NCBI RefSeq assembly: GCF_900141985.1
Contig: NZ_FQZK01000001.1
Location: 782,003 to 846,002 of the forward strand
Direction of reading: 5' to 3'
Origin: Nocardiopsis flavescens
GTDB lineage: Bacteria > Actinomycetota > Actinomycetes > Streptosporangiales > Streptosporangiaceae
Length of the DNA stretch: 64,000 bases
This document shows positions 1 through 8,823 of the stretch, piece by piece. Each line of letters starts with the position of its first letter. The stretch's first letter is position 1. The position numbers and the translations under genes were made by a program. Under the pieces are notes generated by a model, which was not told where the DNA came from, did not search any database, and saw only the letters and a program-made list of their open reading frames with translations.

Positions 1-202
1 GAATCCGGCCGACAGACCCCACCGCAGGGGCACACTGCCGGACCGCGCCGAAAGGGCAGTGGCCGACACCGGATCCGGGCGGTCCGGTGCCGGCTCGGGA
101 ACGCCGGTCACCGGTCACCGGCCGCCGGGCAGGCGGCGGACCGCCGGGCACGCCCCGCGGGCGGCTCCGCCGCCGGTTCCGGGACCGGCGGCGGGCGCGG
201 GC

Positions 203-622
203 TCATCTGTCGTCGGCCGCGGTCCGCCGCCCGGCGTCGTTCTCGACGCTCCACTCGATGAGCGGGTGCAGGACGCGCATGAGTCCGGCGCCGCGCTCGG
301 TGGGCCGGTACAGGATCTGCACCGGCGTGGTCGGCACGACCGTCCGGTCGATGAGCCCCCGGGATTGCAGTTCGCGCAGGCGCTGGGACAGCAGCTGGTT
401 CGAGATCCCGGGGATGCGCGCCCGGTACTCGACGAACCTGCGGGCACCGCGCATGGAGGCCAGGAGCACCGAGGCGGTCCACTTCCCGCCCACGACCTCC
501 ACCGCGCGCTGGAAGCTGCGGCACACGGAGTCGTCGATGTGCTCGAAGTCCTCGTCCGCACCGCCCGGAGCGGCCGGAGGGACCGGGGCGGTGCGTTCGT
601 CGTCCGGGCGGGGATCGGCCAT
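203..622 (-). CDS. HxlR-family transcriptional regulator
   Basis: A 139-residue winged-helix DNA-binding protein. The family signature is clear: a cysteine followed by a helix ending in VGGKWT (about residues 34-48), then a recognition region with GISNQLLSQRL and a wing around the RPTERG segment. HxlR proteins are dimeric repressors or activators, often sensing electrophiles or oxidants through the N-terminal cysteine; that cysteine is present here (SVCRSF). The ATG at 622 was chosen because a TATCCT hexamer ends six bases before it, which suggests a leaderless transcript. The gene is divergent from the LuxR regulator, and a palindrome at 642-660 overlaps its probable -35 region, so autoregulation is likely. 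Target and effector are unknown. Confidence 0.9.
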   Translation of the reverse strand: MADPRPDDERTAPVPPAAPGGADEDFEHIDDSVCRSFQRAVEVVGGKWTASVLLASMRGARRFVEYRARIPGISNQLLSQRLRELQSRGLIDRTVVPTTPVQILYRPTERGAGLMRVLHPLIEWSVENDAGRRTAADDR

Positions 623-641
623 ACGGCCAGGATAACGGAGC

Positions 642-660
642 CGGTCAGGATCACTGACCG
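642..660. promoter_or_regulatory. Inverted repeat, candidate HxlR operator
   Basis: A perfect dyad with 7-base arms, CGGTCAG-gatca-CTGACCG, lies in the 87-bp region between the divergent HxlR and LuxR genes, 20 bp upstream of the HxlR start. Its position over the probable hxlR -35 region fits autoregulation by a dimeric winged-helix protein. Assignment to HxlR is inference. Confidence 0.5.
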
Positions 661-709
661 GGTCATGTCGGCTTTGGCCGCGCCGCGGGCCGTTGGGCAC
701 TCTGGGGCC

Positions 710-3475
710 ATGCACCCATCGCCTTTGGACACGCACGGCGCCGGCGGGGCGGAGCCGGTCGGCCGCCGGGAGGAGACGGCGGTCCTCGACGGGCTCCTCG
801 CGGGGGCCCGCGGCGGCCGGGGCGGCGCCCTCGCCCTGTGGGGCGAGCCGGGGATCGGCAAGTCCGCCCTGCTGCGCCGCGCCCACGACCGGGCGGCGGA
901 CTTCACCCGGCTCCCCCACCGGGCCGCGCGGTCGGAGTCGGACCTGCCCTTCGCCGGGCTGCACGGACTGCTGCGGCCGGTGGCCGACCGGATCGCCTCG
1001 CTGCCGGCGGACCGCGGTGCGGCGTGGGCCGCCGCCCTCGCCTCGGGTGCGGTGCCGCGGGACCGGCTGTCGGCGGGTGCGGCCGTATTGTCGCTGCTCT
1101 GCGTGCTCGCCGAGGAACGGCCCGTCCTCGTCCTGGTGGACGACGCGCAGTGGCTCGACGGGGCCACCGCGCGGTGCCTGGGCATCGTCGCCCGCCGTGC
1201 GGCGGCTCACCCCCTGGCGGTCGTGCTGGCCGACCACGGCGACCCCGCCGCCCGGCCGTGGGAGGGCGTCCCCGACCTGCGGGTCGGGGGGCTGGACCCG
1301 GAGAGCGCGCGGGCCCTGCACGCCGCGGTCGCCCCGCACGCCGACGAGGCGGCGGTGCTGGCCGCGGTCGACGGGGCGGGCGGCAACCCACTGGCGCTGC
1401 TGGAGGCGGCAGGGGCGGATCGCGGCCCCGGTGGCACCGGGCCGCTCACCGGGCCGGGGCTCCCGCCCGTCGGACCGCGCACGCGTCGCGCCTTCCGGGC
1501 CGCACTCGACGCGGTGAGCCCTCCGGCCCGGCTGCTCACCGTGCTCGCGGCGGCCGAGGACCACGGTGACCTGCTCGCGGTGGAGCGGGCGGGCCGCGCC
1601 CGGGGGATCGACGACACCGCCTGGGACGAGGCGGCGTCCGCGGGCCTGCTGCGCGTGGCGGGCGACCGCGTGGGCTTTCGGCACCCCCTCGTGCGCCGGG
1701 CCGTCCGCGCGTGCTGTGACGCCGCGACCAGGCGCCGGGCGCACCGCGCCCTGGCCGCCGCGCTGCCGGAGGAGTCGGACGAGCACGCCTGGCACCTCGC
1801 CGCCGCGGCCCGCGACCGCGACGAGAACGTCGCGGGGCTGCTCGAACGGGCCGCCGCCCGCTCCCGGCTGCGCGGGGCCCCGGCGGCCGAGGCACGGGCG
1901 CTGCGCAGGTCCGCCGAACTCTCGCCCGCGCCGGTGGACGCCTCCCGGCGGCTCGCCGGGGCGGCGCGGGCCGCCTGGGACGCCGGGGACGCGGCCGCCG
2001 CGGAGCGCCTGCTCGACGACGCGGAGCGGCTGTCGCCGGGTGTCCACACCACGCGCGGCAGCAGGGGCCTGCGGGGCGTCATCGAGCACTCCCGCGGCGC
2101 CCCCGACCTGGCGCACCACTACCTGGCCGCCGACATGGAACTGGTCGCGGAACCGGGTACGGCGCTGGAGCTGGGAACGGCGGCCCTGAGCGCCGGCTGG
2201 GCGGCCGGACGCGGCGACCTCGCGGCCAGGACGCTGGCGTCACTGCTGGAACTGGACGTCGAGGAGCGGTCCGACCTGCCCCTCCTCCTGACCTGGTGGG
2301 AGGACGGTCCGGCCACCGGTGCCGCGCCGGCCGGAGCGGCCGGGTTCACCGACTCCGTCGCCCGGGCGCGCAGGACGGCGCCGCGGCTGCTCCCGCCGTC
2401 GCCCCTGGCCGTCGTCTGGGGCATCGACGCCGCAGTGGGGGACGCGCTGCGCCGCCGGGTGCCGCACCTGCGGCGGCGTTCGGAGCCGGCCCGGCTCGCC
2501 GACGCCCTGGCGCACACATCGACGCTCGACGGCTTCGCCGGCCGCTGGACCCGGGCCGAGTCCGCGGCCGTGGAAGGGCTCCGGCTGGCGGAGGAAGTGG
2601 GTGCCGACCAGATCGCCGCCCACTGCCGCAACTGCCTGGGCTGGCTCGCCGCCGTGCGCGGTGACGCCCACCGCGCGGCCGAGGCGGCCGGCCGCGTGCT
2701 GGACACCGCCCTGCCGGAGGGCAGCCGCGCGGTGAGCGCGGCGGCCTCCTGGATCGCCGGCATGGCGAACCTGTTCCAGGAGCGCCCCCGGGAGGCCCTG
2801 GACACCCTGCTGCACCTGACCGAGCCGGGAAACGGTGCGGCGCACCCGACCTTCGCGCTGCTGGCCGCACTCGACACCGCCGAGGCCGCCGTGCGTGTAG
2901 GGCGGCCCGAGGCCGCCGGGGAGCAGGTGGAACTGCTGCGCGGCTGGGCGCGGCGCACCGGAGCGCCCTGGGCGCGCACCGCGGCCCGCGCCGCCGAGGC
3001 GCTGCTGGGCGGGTCCCGCGCCGAGGACTCCTTCCGGGCCGCGCTGGAGGTTCCGGGTGCGCGATCGCAGCCGCTCCTGTACGGCCGCGCCCGGCTCCTC
3101 TACGGCGAGTGGCTGCGGCGGGAGCGGAGGCGGACCGACGCCCGCCTCCACCTCGGGGGCGCGCTGGAGGTGTTCGACCGGCTGGGGGCGGAGTCGCTGG
3201 GCCGGCGCGCGCGGCGGGAACGGGACCTCACCGGCCCGCCGGGCCGCAGCGGAGGCCGCGGAGATCGCGACGGCGCGGCGGGCGTCCGCCTCACCCCCCA
3301 GGAACAGCGGATCGCCCGGCTGGCGGCCGAACGGCTGACGAACCGGGAGATCGCCGCGGAGCTGCGGATCAGCCACCGCACCGTGGGCCACCACCTCGGC
3401 AACGTGTTCGCCAAGCTGGGGATCACCGCACGTTCCGAGCTGGAGCGCGCCCGCGGCGGTCCGGGACCGGGGTGA
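710..3475 (+). CDS. LuxR-family (LAL type) ATP-binding transcriptional regulator
   Basis: A 921-residue large ATP-binding LuxR (LAL/MalT-like) regulator. The N-terminal AAA/STAND-type ATPase has Walker A GEPGIGKS at residues 45-52 and Walker B (VLVLVDD) near residue 140. A long alpha-helical, TPR-like middle follows. The C-terminal 60 residues are a LuxR helix-turn-helix (LTPQEQRIARLAA, LTNREIAAEL, ISHRTVGHHL). The ATG at 710 is preferred over upstream in-frame codons because homology starts just after it and because upstream codons overlap the hxlR promoter. LAL proteins generally activate degradative or antibiotic pathways; nothing adjacent identifies the target. It converges with the CPBP gene. 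Confidence 0.9.
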   Translation: MHPSPLDTHGAGGAEPVGRREETAVLDGLLAGARGGRGGALALWGEPGIGKSALLRRAHDRAADFTRLPHRAARSESDLPFAGLHGLLRPVADRIASLPADRGAAWAAALASGAVPRDRLSAGAAVLSLLCVLAEERPVLVLVDDAQWLDGATARCLGIVARRAAAHPLAVVLADHGDPAARPWEGVPDLRVGGLDPESARALHAAVAPHADEAAVLAAVDGAGGNPLALLEAAGADRGPGGTGPLTGPGLPPVGPRTRRAFRAALDAVSPPARLLTVLAAAEDHGDLLAVERAGRARGIDDTAWDEAASAGLLRVAGDRVGFRHPLVRRAVRACCDAATRRRAHRALAAALPEESDEHAWHLAAAARDRDENVAGLLERAAARSRLRGAPAAEARALRRSAELSPAPVDASRRLAGAARAAWDAGDAAAAERLLDDAERLSPGVHTTRGSRGLRGVIEHSRGAPDLAHHYLAADMELVAEPGTALELGTAALSAGWAAGRGDLAARTLASLLELDVEERSDLPLLLTWWEDGPATGAAPAGAAGFTDSVARARRTAPRLLPPSPLAVVWGIDAAVGDALRRRVPHLRRRSEPARLADALAHTSTLDGFAGRWTRAESAAVEGLRLAEEVGADQIAAHCRNCLGWLAAVRGDAHRAAEAAGRVLDTALPEGSRAVSAAASWIAGMANLFQERPREALDTLLHLTEPGNGAAHPTFALLAALDTAEAAVRVGRPEAAGEQVELLRGWARRTGAPWARTAARAAEALLGGSRAEDSFRAALEVPGARSQPLLYGRARLLYGEWLRRERRRTDARLHLGGALEVFDRLGAESLGRRARRERDLTGPPGRSGGRGDRDGAAGVRLTPQEQRIARLAAERLTNREIAAELRISHRTVGHHLGNVFAKLGITARSELERARGGPGPG

Positions 3476-3518
3476 GCCGGGCCGAGGACCGGCGTCCCGG
3501 GAGCGGGCGCACCGGGCG

Positions 3519-3652
3519 CGAGGGCCCACCGGGACCGCCGGCCCGGACCCGGACACCGACCGGGTTCGGGCCCGGCGGAGACACCGGGGCGCGGGAACAG
3601 ACGCACAAGGCACGAGGGCCCACCGGGACGGCCGGCCCGGACCCGGACACCG
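3519..3652. repeat. 40-bp near-perfect direct repeat in a convergent intergenic region
   Basis: Two copies, at 3519-3558 and 3613-3652, start with CGAGGGCCCACCGGGAC and differ at one position (39/40 by direct comparison), 94 bp apart. Each copy can fold locally (CCGGG facing CCCGG), so they may serve as terminators for the converging LuxR and CPBP genes. They could equally be a local tandem-duplication scar. Confidence 0.7.
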
Positions 3653-3671
3653 GCACCCGGCCGCGCCGGGC

Positions 3672-4532
3672 TCAGGTCCGGCGGGAGCGCCGGGGCACGA
3701 TGTGGCCGCGGCGGTGGGCCAGGCGCAGCAGGTACACGGTGGCCGCGCCGCACAGCAGCACGGCGATGACGCTGCCCTCGGGGCCGAACGCTCCGCCGCT
3801 GAGCGCCGTGGGGCCGCTCGTCGCGCCGGTGAGCAGACCGGCGAAGGCGTCCTCGCTGCCGGAGACGGCGGTGCCGAAGATCCCGGCCTGCGCCGTGTTC
3901 CAGCCCAGGTGCAGGCCGATCGGCAGCCACAGGGAGCGGGTGGCGACGTAGGCGGCGCCGAGCAGCAGGCCGGCCTCCAGGGAGATGGCCAGCGCGCCCC
4001 ACAGGGTGGCGTTGGGGTTGACCAGGTGCAGCGCGCCGAAGACCGCGGAGCTGAGGGCGAGGGCGGCCCAGGTCCCGGCGGCCTCCTCCACCACCCGCAA
4101 GAGCACCCCGCGCAACAGCAGCTCCTCCGCGACCGCGACCGCGCACATCAGTCCGCACACGGCGAGGAACGCCTCGAAGGATCCCCAGCCGGTGACCCGG
4201 TAGCCCCCCAGGACGGCGATGGCGGCGATGGTCGCGGCGAACAGGCCCACGCCGACCGCCGTCCCCCACCCGAGGCCGCGGGCCGCGCCCTCGCGGGAGA
4301 GCTCCCGCGGCTCCCGGGCCTCGATCCGGCGGACCGCGGCCCGGTAGGCCCACAGGCCCAGGGCCGCCGCCGCGACGCCCACGGGCAGGGCCCACACCGA
4401 CGTGCCCACCGCGTTCGTCACTCCGGGCAGGAGCGCGGCCAGGGCGGTGAACAGCAGCAGGAGCAGGACCGCGCGCGGGACCGCGCGCCGGGGCCTGCGG
4501 GGGGTGGACGCGGGTGCGGCGTCGTGGGGCAT
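3672..4532 (-). CDS. CPBP family intramembrane metalloprotease (CAAX protease-like)
   Basis: A 286-residue polytopic membrane protein of the CPBP (Abi/CAAX prenyl protease) family. The three family motifs are visible: EExxxR (E136, E137 in AEELLLRG), FxxxH (H169 in FGALHL), and a final HxxxN (H208 in LHLGWN). Glutamates and histidines of these motifs are the expected metal-binding catalytic residues. Hydrophobic segments lie on both sides. Bacterial members process membrane peptides or act in bacteriocin immunity; the substrate here is unknown. It lies on the same strand, 184 bp downstream of the response regulator gene, so it could be a target of that two-component system. Confidence 0.88.
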   Translation of the reverse strand: MPHDAAPASTPRRPRRAVPRAVLLLLLFTALAALLPGVTNAVGTSVWALPVGVAAAALGLWAYRAAVRRIEAREPRELSREGAARGLGWGTAVGVGLFAATIAAIAVLGGYRVTGWGSFEAFLAVCGLMCAVAVAEELLLRGVLLRVVEEAAGTWAALALSSAVFGALHLVNPNATLWGALAISLEAGLLLGAAYVATRSLWLPIGLHLGWNTAQAGIFGTAVSGSEDAFAGLLTGATSGPTALSGGAFGPEGSVIAVLLCGAATVYLLRLAHRRGHIVPRRSRRT

Positions 4533-4716
4533 GGGAGGACCGTTTCCAGGGATGCGGGGCAGGGGGTCGCTTCGACCGGTTCCCAGGCTAGGAAGGGGGC
4601 CCTGCCGGCCGCATCACCCGCGCGAGCGCACTCCGGTGGCTCTCCGGGGGGACCCGGGCCGCCCCGCGCACCGTCCCGGACCCGGCCGGGCCGCGCCCGC
4701 CGTCCGAGTCCGGACC

Positions 4717-5394
4717 TCAGCCCTGCCGCACCAGCCCCGAGCGGTAGGCGAACACGACGGCCTGGACCCGGTCGCGCAGGCCGAGCTTGGCGAGGATCCG
4801 CGACACGTGGGTCTTGACGGTCTCGTGCGCGACCGTCATCCGCTCGGCGATCTCCCCGTTGGACAGCCCCTCCGCCATGAGGAGCAGTACCTCGCGCTCG
4901 CGCCCGGTCAGCGGTTCGGCGGGAACGGCGGCGGGCGCGGGGTCGGCGGGGCGGATGCGCAGGGCGTACTCGCCGATGAGCCGCCGGGTCACCGCCGGCG
5001 CCAGCAGGGCCTCCCCGCGGGCGACCGTGCGCACGCCCGCGATCAGCTCGTCGATCGGCGCGTCCTTGAGCAGGAACCCGCTGGCGCCCGCCCGCAGCGC
5101 GTCGTAGACGTACTCGTCCAGGTTGAAGGTGGTCACGATCAGGACCCGCACCGGGTGGGGGTCGGGCGGCTCCATCAGACTCGCGGTCACCTCGATGCCG
5201 TTCAGGCGGGGCATGTGGATGTCCACCACCGCGACGTCGGGCCGCAGGTCCCCGATGAGGCGCAGCGCCCGGACGCCGTCGCCGGCCTGTCCCACCACGA
5301 CCATGTCCGGCTGGGCGTCGAGCACCGCGGCGTACCCGGCGCGCACCGACTCATCGTCCTCGCAGACCACGACGCGGACGGGCGAGCCGTTCAC
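4717..5394 (-). CDS. NarL/FixJ-family response regulator
   Basis: A 225-residue response regulator. The receiver domain covers residues 1-125 with the acidic pair in CEDD (residues 11-14), phospho-acceptor D58 in VAVVDIHMP, a conserved threonine in VTTFN and the lysine in LLKDAP. A LuxR-type helix-turn-helix (LTGREREVLLLMAEGLSNGEIAERM) fills the C-terminus. The GTG start at 5394 overlaps the stop of the histidine kinase gene by four bases (GTGA), so the two are translationally coupled. The partner kinase is the preceding gene. The signal is unknown. Confidence 0.93.
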   Translation of the reverse strand: MNGSPVRVVVCEDDESVRAGYAAVLDAQPDMVVVGQAGDGVRALRLIGDLRPDVAVVDIHMPRLNGIEVTASLMEPPDPHPVRVLIVTTFNLDEYVYDALRAGASGFLLKDAPIDELIAGVRTVARGEALLAPAVTRRLIGEYALRIRPADPAPAAVPAEPLTGREREVLLLMAEGLSNGEIAERMTVAHETVKTHVSRILAKLGLRDRVQAVVFAYRSGLVRQG

Positions 5395-6560
5395 CGCTCC
5401 CCCCGGGGGATGCTGGTGCGCACGGCGAAGCCGCCGTCGCCGGTGGGGCCCGCGTGCAGCTCCCCGCCGAGGGCGCCGACCCTGTCCCGCAGGCCGGCCA
5501 GGCCGCGACCGCCGCCGGGGAGGGGCGCCGCGGGCGAGGGAGGCAGGGCCGTGCCGCCACCGCTGGTGATCCGGGCGCCGACCGCCGCGTCCCCGTGGTC
5601 GATGCGGACGGTGACGTGACCGCCGGGCGCGTGCTTGAGCGCGTTGGTGACGGCCTCCTGCACGACGCGGTACAGGACCTCCTCCGCCTGGGGCCGCATC
5701 GGCCGGGGCTCGCCGTCCTGGACCAGGTCCACGCTCTGCCCGGCGGCACGGGAGCGCTCGACGAGGTCGGCGAGCCCGCCGGGGGCGGGACCCGGAGAGC
5801 CCTCGCGCGGGTCCAGGACGCCGAGCAGGCGGCGCAGGTCGTCCAGGGCGCGCCGGCCGGTCTCCCCGATGCCGGTCAGGGTGTCGCCCGTCCGGTCGGA
5901 GGGCTCCAGCAGGTACGCCGCCGTGTCGGCCCGGACCACCATGGAGGTGACGTGGTGGGTGACGACGTCGTGCAGGTCGCGGGCGATGCGGGCGCGCTCG
6001 GCCGCGGCGGCGTCGGCCGCGGTGCGGCGGCGGCGCTCCTCCGACTCCAGGGCCCGGGTGCGCACCCACCCGCCGAGGGCGCAGCACCCGGCCAGGACGA
6101 GGCCGAAGGACACGTAGTCGGCCGCGGTGGCGGGCGAGCCCGCCAGGTGCAGGCAGGCGCAGACGAGCGCGTAGGCGGCGACCGCCACAGCCGCCACCGG
6201 TGCGGGGCGGCGCGGCGGGTGCGCGCCGGCGGTGTACAGGGCCACGACCAGCGCGAGGGAGGCGAAGGCGGTGGGGTACCGCAGCAGCTGGAAGGCGGTG
6301 AACGCGGCGGCGACCACGGCCAGGCAGGTGAGGGGGAACCGGCGGCGCAGGACCAGGGGCGCGGCCTGGGCGGCGATGAGGGCCAGGCCCAAGGCGTCCA
6401 GGGGGCGGTCGTCCGGCAGTTCCGCCAGGTCGACGCCCTGGTGGGCGATGCCGGGGACGAAGGACAGGGCGACGAGGGCCGCGGGGAGCAGGACGTCGAC
6501 GGCCCCCGGTCTTCGCACGGGGCGGAGCAGGCGCTCCGGCCACGCCGTTGTCTCGAACAC
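5391..6560 (-). CDS. Two-component sensor histidine kinase (HisKA_3, NarL partner)
   Basis: A 389-residue membrane histidine kinase. The first half has about five hydrophobic segments with little extracellular loop, as in DesK/LiaS-like sensors that detect membrane-related signals. The dimerisation/phosphoacceptor motif ARIARDLHDVVTHH carries His196. The ATPase domain follows, with the N box QEAVTNALKHA and glycine-rich GGGRGLAGLRDRV. The start is GTG, with a TAGTCT hexamer six bases upstream. It forms an operon with the response regulator by a GTGA overlap. Confidence 0.92.
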   Translation of the reverse strand: MFETTAWPERLLRPVRRPGAVDVLLPAALVALSFVPGIAHQGVDLAELPDDRPLDALGLALIAAQAAPLVLRRRFPLTCLAVVAAAFTAFQLLRYPTAFASLALVVALYTAGAHPPRRPAPVAAVAVAAYALVCACLHLAGSPATAADYVSFGLVLAGCCALGGWVRTRALESEERRRRTAADAAAAERARIARDLHDVVTHHVTSMVVRADTAAYLLEPSDRTGDTLTGIGETGRRALDDLRRLLGVLDPREGSPGPAPGGLADLVERSRAAGQSVDLVQDGEPRPMRPQAEEVLYRVVQEAVTNALKHAPGGHVTVRIDHGDAAVGARITSGGGTALPPSPAAPLPGGGRGLAGLRDRVGALGGELHAGPTGDGGFAVRTSIPRGER

Positions 6561-6656
6561 CCGAGCAGACTATCCCTCGCCGCGGTGGGGGCGGACCGGG
6601 TGCGGTGCCCCGCCCGCCCCTTCTCCCCCGCCCGCCCGCCCCGGAACGGACTCCGC

Positions 6657-7661
6657 TCAGTCCCGGGGGACGGACGCGCGCAGGGCCGCGATGATCCACG
6701 GCCAGGGCACCGGGTCCTCCTCCCCACCGCCGGGCGGGGTCCCGTTGATCACCGCCACCAGTTCCATGTACCTGCCGTGCGTACCGTCGAACCGCGGGTC
6801 CTCCGGCTCGCCCTCCTCCTCCGTGATCCGGACGATCTCGGCGAAGTACGAGGCCAGCTTGTCCCGGTGGGCGGGGGTCGACGTTTCCTCGCCCAGCGCG
6901 GCGCCGGCCGCGGCCAGGCGGACGACCGCCTCCTGGGCGTTCGGGGAGTCCGGGGGCTCGCCGGCGCGGTGGACGGCGAGGATGCGCTCCATGAGCGGCA
7001 CACCCGTCTCGTAGATGAACTCCTGCACCGGTGAGGCGGCCATGACCGCGCCCGGCCCGGCCGAGTAGGTGTCCAGGAGGTAGGTGCGGACCGCGTCGCG
7101 GAACTCCCCGTCCCGGATCAGGTCGGCCAGTTCGATCCAGGCTTCGAGCTGGGCGGCGGTGGGGTCCTGCGGCAGCCGGGGGCGCAGCAGCCGCAGCCGC
7201 TCGACGAACCCGGAGGGGACGTCGAGGTCCGCGCCGACCTCGTTCCAGAAGTCGTCGACGAGGTGTTCGCGCTCCTCGTCGGACATCGAGACGAGCTTGT
7301 GCAGGAGCGCCGCCTGGGCCGCGCTCCCCTGCTGCCGGACCAGGGTCCGCAGCACGGCCCGTTTCGCGCGCAGGACGCGCTCCTGGCGTTCGACGATCTC
7401 CAGGTGGGTGGCGAGGAGGTCGTGCAGCGTCGTCTCACCGTCGAGCACCCGGCGGATGTCCTCCAGGCCCGCGTCCAGCTCGCGCAGGGTCCGGACCAGC
7501 TCCAGCCGCGCGATGGCGTGGATGTCGTAGAGCCGGTAGCCGGCCTCGGTCAGGCCGGTGGGGGCGATGACCCCGGCGTCGGAGTAGAACCGGACGGCGC
7601 TCACGCTCAGGCCGGACCGGCGCGCGGCGTCCCCGATGGGGTACAGCTCGTTGTCGTGCAT
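6657..7661 (-). CDS. MerR-family transcriptional regulator (paralogue of 28448-29461)
   Basis: A 334-residue regulator with an N-terminal MerR winged helix (LYPIGDAARRSGLSVSAVRF, then the wing with GYRLYDIHAIARL), a coiled dimerisation helix, and a ~220-residue C-terminal effector domain I do not recognise. It is strongly similar along its whole length to the protein at 28448-29461. The ATG at 7661 is chosen over the upstream in-frame start because it matches the paralogue's N-terminus and because GATAGT lies six bases upstream, implying a leaderless mRNA. The promoter has the 19-bp spacer and central palindrome of MerR-controlled promoters, so it is probably autoregulated. Confidence 0.88.
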   Translation of the reverse strand: MHDNELYPIGDAARRSGLSVSAVRFYSDAGVIAPTGLTEAGYRLYDIHAIARLELVRTLRELDAGLEDIRRVLDGETTLHDLLATHLEIVERQERVLRAKRAVLRTLVRQQGSAAQAALLHKLVSMSDEEREHLVDDFWNEVGADLDVPSGFVERLRLLRPRLPQDPTAAQLEAWIELADLIRDGEFRDAVRTYLLDTYSAGPGAVMAASPVQEFIYETGVPLMERILAVHRAGEPPDSPNAQEAVVRLAAAGAALGEETSTPAHRDKLASYFAEIVRITEEEGEPEDPRFDGTHGRYMELVAVINGTPPGGGEEDPVPWPWIIAALRASVPRD

Positions 7662-7667
7662 ACCGCC

Positions 7668-7698
7668 ACTATCGGGTCTCAAGCCGCTTGAGACTCAA
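7668..7698 (-). promoter_or_regulatory. MerR-type promoter with 19-bp spacer and palindrome
   Basis: On the minus strand a -35 TTGAGT (7698-7693) and a -10 GATAGT (7673-7668) are separated by 19 bp, the abnormal length typical of MerR-activated promoters. A 19-base palindrome, GTCTCAAGC-c-GCTTGAGAC (7676-7694), fills the spacer. The ATG follows six bases after the -10. Nearly the same core palindrome lies upstream of the paralogous gene at 28448. Confidence 0.65.
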
Positions 7699-7908
7699 CC
7701 CCTGCCGGGCACCGCCCGTGCGGGGCCGGTGCACCCCGGCGCCCCGGTACGGGGTCCGGCACCGGGCCGCGCGCCTCCTGCGGCGGGGAGTCCGGGGCCG
7801 ACGGGCCGTGCCCGCCGGGCGGCCCGCCCGCGGACCCTTCCCCGGGCGGAACGGGGCCCCGGCGCCCGCGCCGGACGGTGTCCGCCCCGCCCTGGATACG
7901 GTGTGTCC

Positions 7909-8175
7909 GTGGAGGACACCGAGCAGCCGGATCTGGACGCCGTCGAGGCGTGCCTGGCCGGTGTGGTCGAAGGGCGCGTGAGCAGGGAAGCGGCCGACCG
8001 GTGGGCCGGGCGGTGGTACACCGACGACGGCCTGGAATGGGACGGGGTGTCCCTCTGGGCGCTCGGGCTCCTGTACGGGATCGACCTGAGGCCGGGCCCG
8101 GAGCAGCCGTACCTGCACGACGACGCACAGGTGCGCGGGTGGTTGGAGGAGCTGAGGCGACGGCGCGCCGGATGA
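7909..8175 (+). CDS. Small acidic protein of unknown function
   Basis: An 88-residue protein, rich in Asp, Glu and Trp (WAGRWYTDDGLEWDGVSLWALGLLYGIDL), without signal peptide or membrane segment. I do not recognise a family. The GTG at 7909 is preferred because a TACGGT hexamer precedes it by six bases, the spacing seen at several leaderless genes in this window; a GTG at 7903 is also in frame. It converges with the GNAT gene 24 bp away. Codon third positions are GC-rich as in neighbouring genes, supporting a real gene. Confidence 0.6.
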   Translation: MEDTEQPDLDAVEACLAGVVEGRVSREAADRWAGRWYTDDGLEWDGVSLWALGLLYGIDLRPGPEQPYLHDDAQVRGWLEELRRRRAG

Positions 8176-8199
8176 CGCGCCACGGGTCCCCGTCCTCGG

Positions 8200-8823
8200 C
8201 TACCCCCGGCTCTCGGAGCCGGCCTCCGCCGCCCGCCCCTGCCGGTCCCGCCCGCCGTCGGCCGCCGGCACCGCGCGCATCGTCCATACCGGTGGCCCGC
8301 CGGGACGGTGCGAGCGGTCGACGACGCGAAAGCCGTGCCGCCGGTAGAGGCCGACGTTGCGCTCCTCGGAGGTCTCCAGCCGCACTCCCCCTGCGCCGCG
8401 CCGCGCGGCCTCCCGGAGGCCGAATCCGATGAGGGCGCCTCCGAGCCCCCCGCCCTGGTGGTGCGGGTGGACCGCCAGGGTCTCCAGTCCCCAGTCCCGG
8501 GGGTCCCCGTGCCGGCCTGTGTCCGCCAGCCGGCCGATCCGGTCGCCGTGCAGGGCGATGATCCGGTCGCGGACCGCCTCGCCCGGTTCCGGCGCGTCCG
8601 GTGGCAGGAGGGCGATCACCCCCTCGGCCCGTTCACTGACCGCGACGAACCCGTGGTTCAGAGCGTGGTGCAGGTAGAGGCGCTGTAGTTCGCGCAACCG
8701 GCGTGTGTAGTCGTGCTCGGGGATGACGTGGCGTGTCCACGGGTAGTCGTCGAAGGCCGCGACCAGGGTGTCGACGGCCGCGTCCAGGTCCTGGGGAGTC
8801 CCGGGTCGCAGGGGAGGGGTCAT
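8200..8823 (-). CDS. GNAT family N-acetyltransferase
   Basis: A 207-residue GNAT acetyltransferase that would transfer an acetyl group from acetyl-CoA to an unidentified amine. The acetyl-CoA-binding motif A is visible as LAVHPHHQGGGLGGALIGF (about residues 116-134), followed by ETSEERNVGLYRRHGFRVV, the usual beta5-alpha4 region. The ATG at 8823 overlaps the stop codon of the winged-helix regulator gene (ATGA), so it is the last gene of a three-gene operon with that regulator and the membrane protein. The C-terminal ~25 residues are charged and probably disordered. Confidence 0.88.
   Translation of the reverse strand: MTPPLRPGTPQDLDAAVDTLVAAFDDYPWTRHVIPEHDYTRRLRELQRLYLHHALNHGFVAVSERAEGVIALLPPDAPEPGEAVRDRIIALHGDRIGRLADTGRHGDPRDWGLETLAVHPHHQGGGLGGALIGFGLREAARRGAGGVRLETSEERNVGLYRRHGFRVVDRSHRPGGPPVWTMRAVPAADGGRDRQGRAAEAGSESRG

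Noticed and set aside
3480..3671. The 40-bp repeat pair as a short CRISPR-like array
   Set aside because: Only two copies are present, with a 54-bp gap and no cas genes; a terminator or duplication is simpler.
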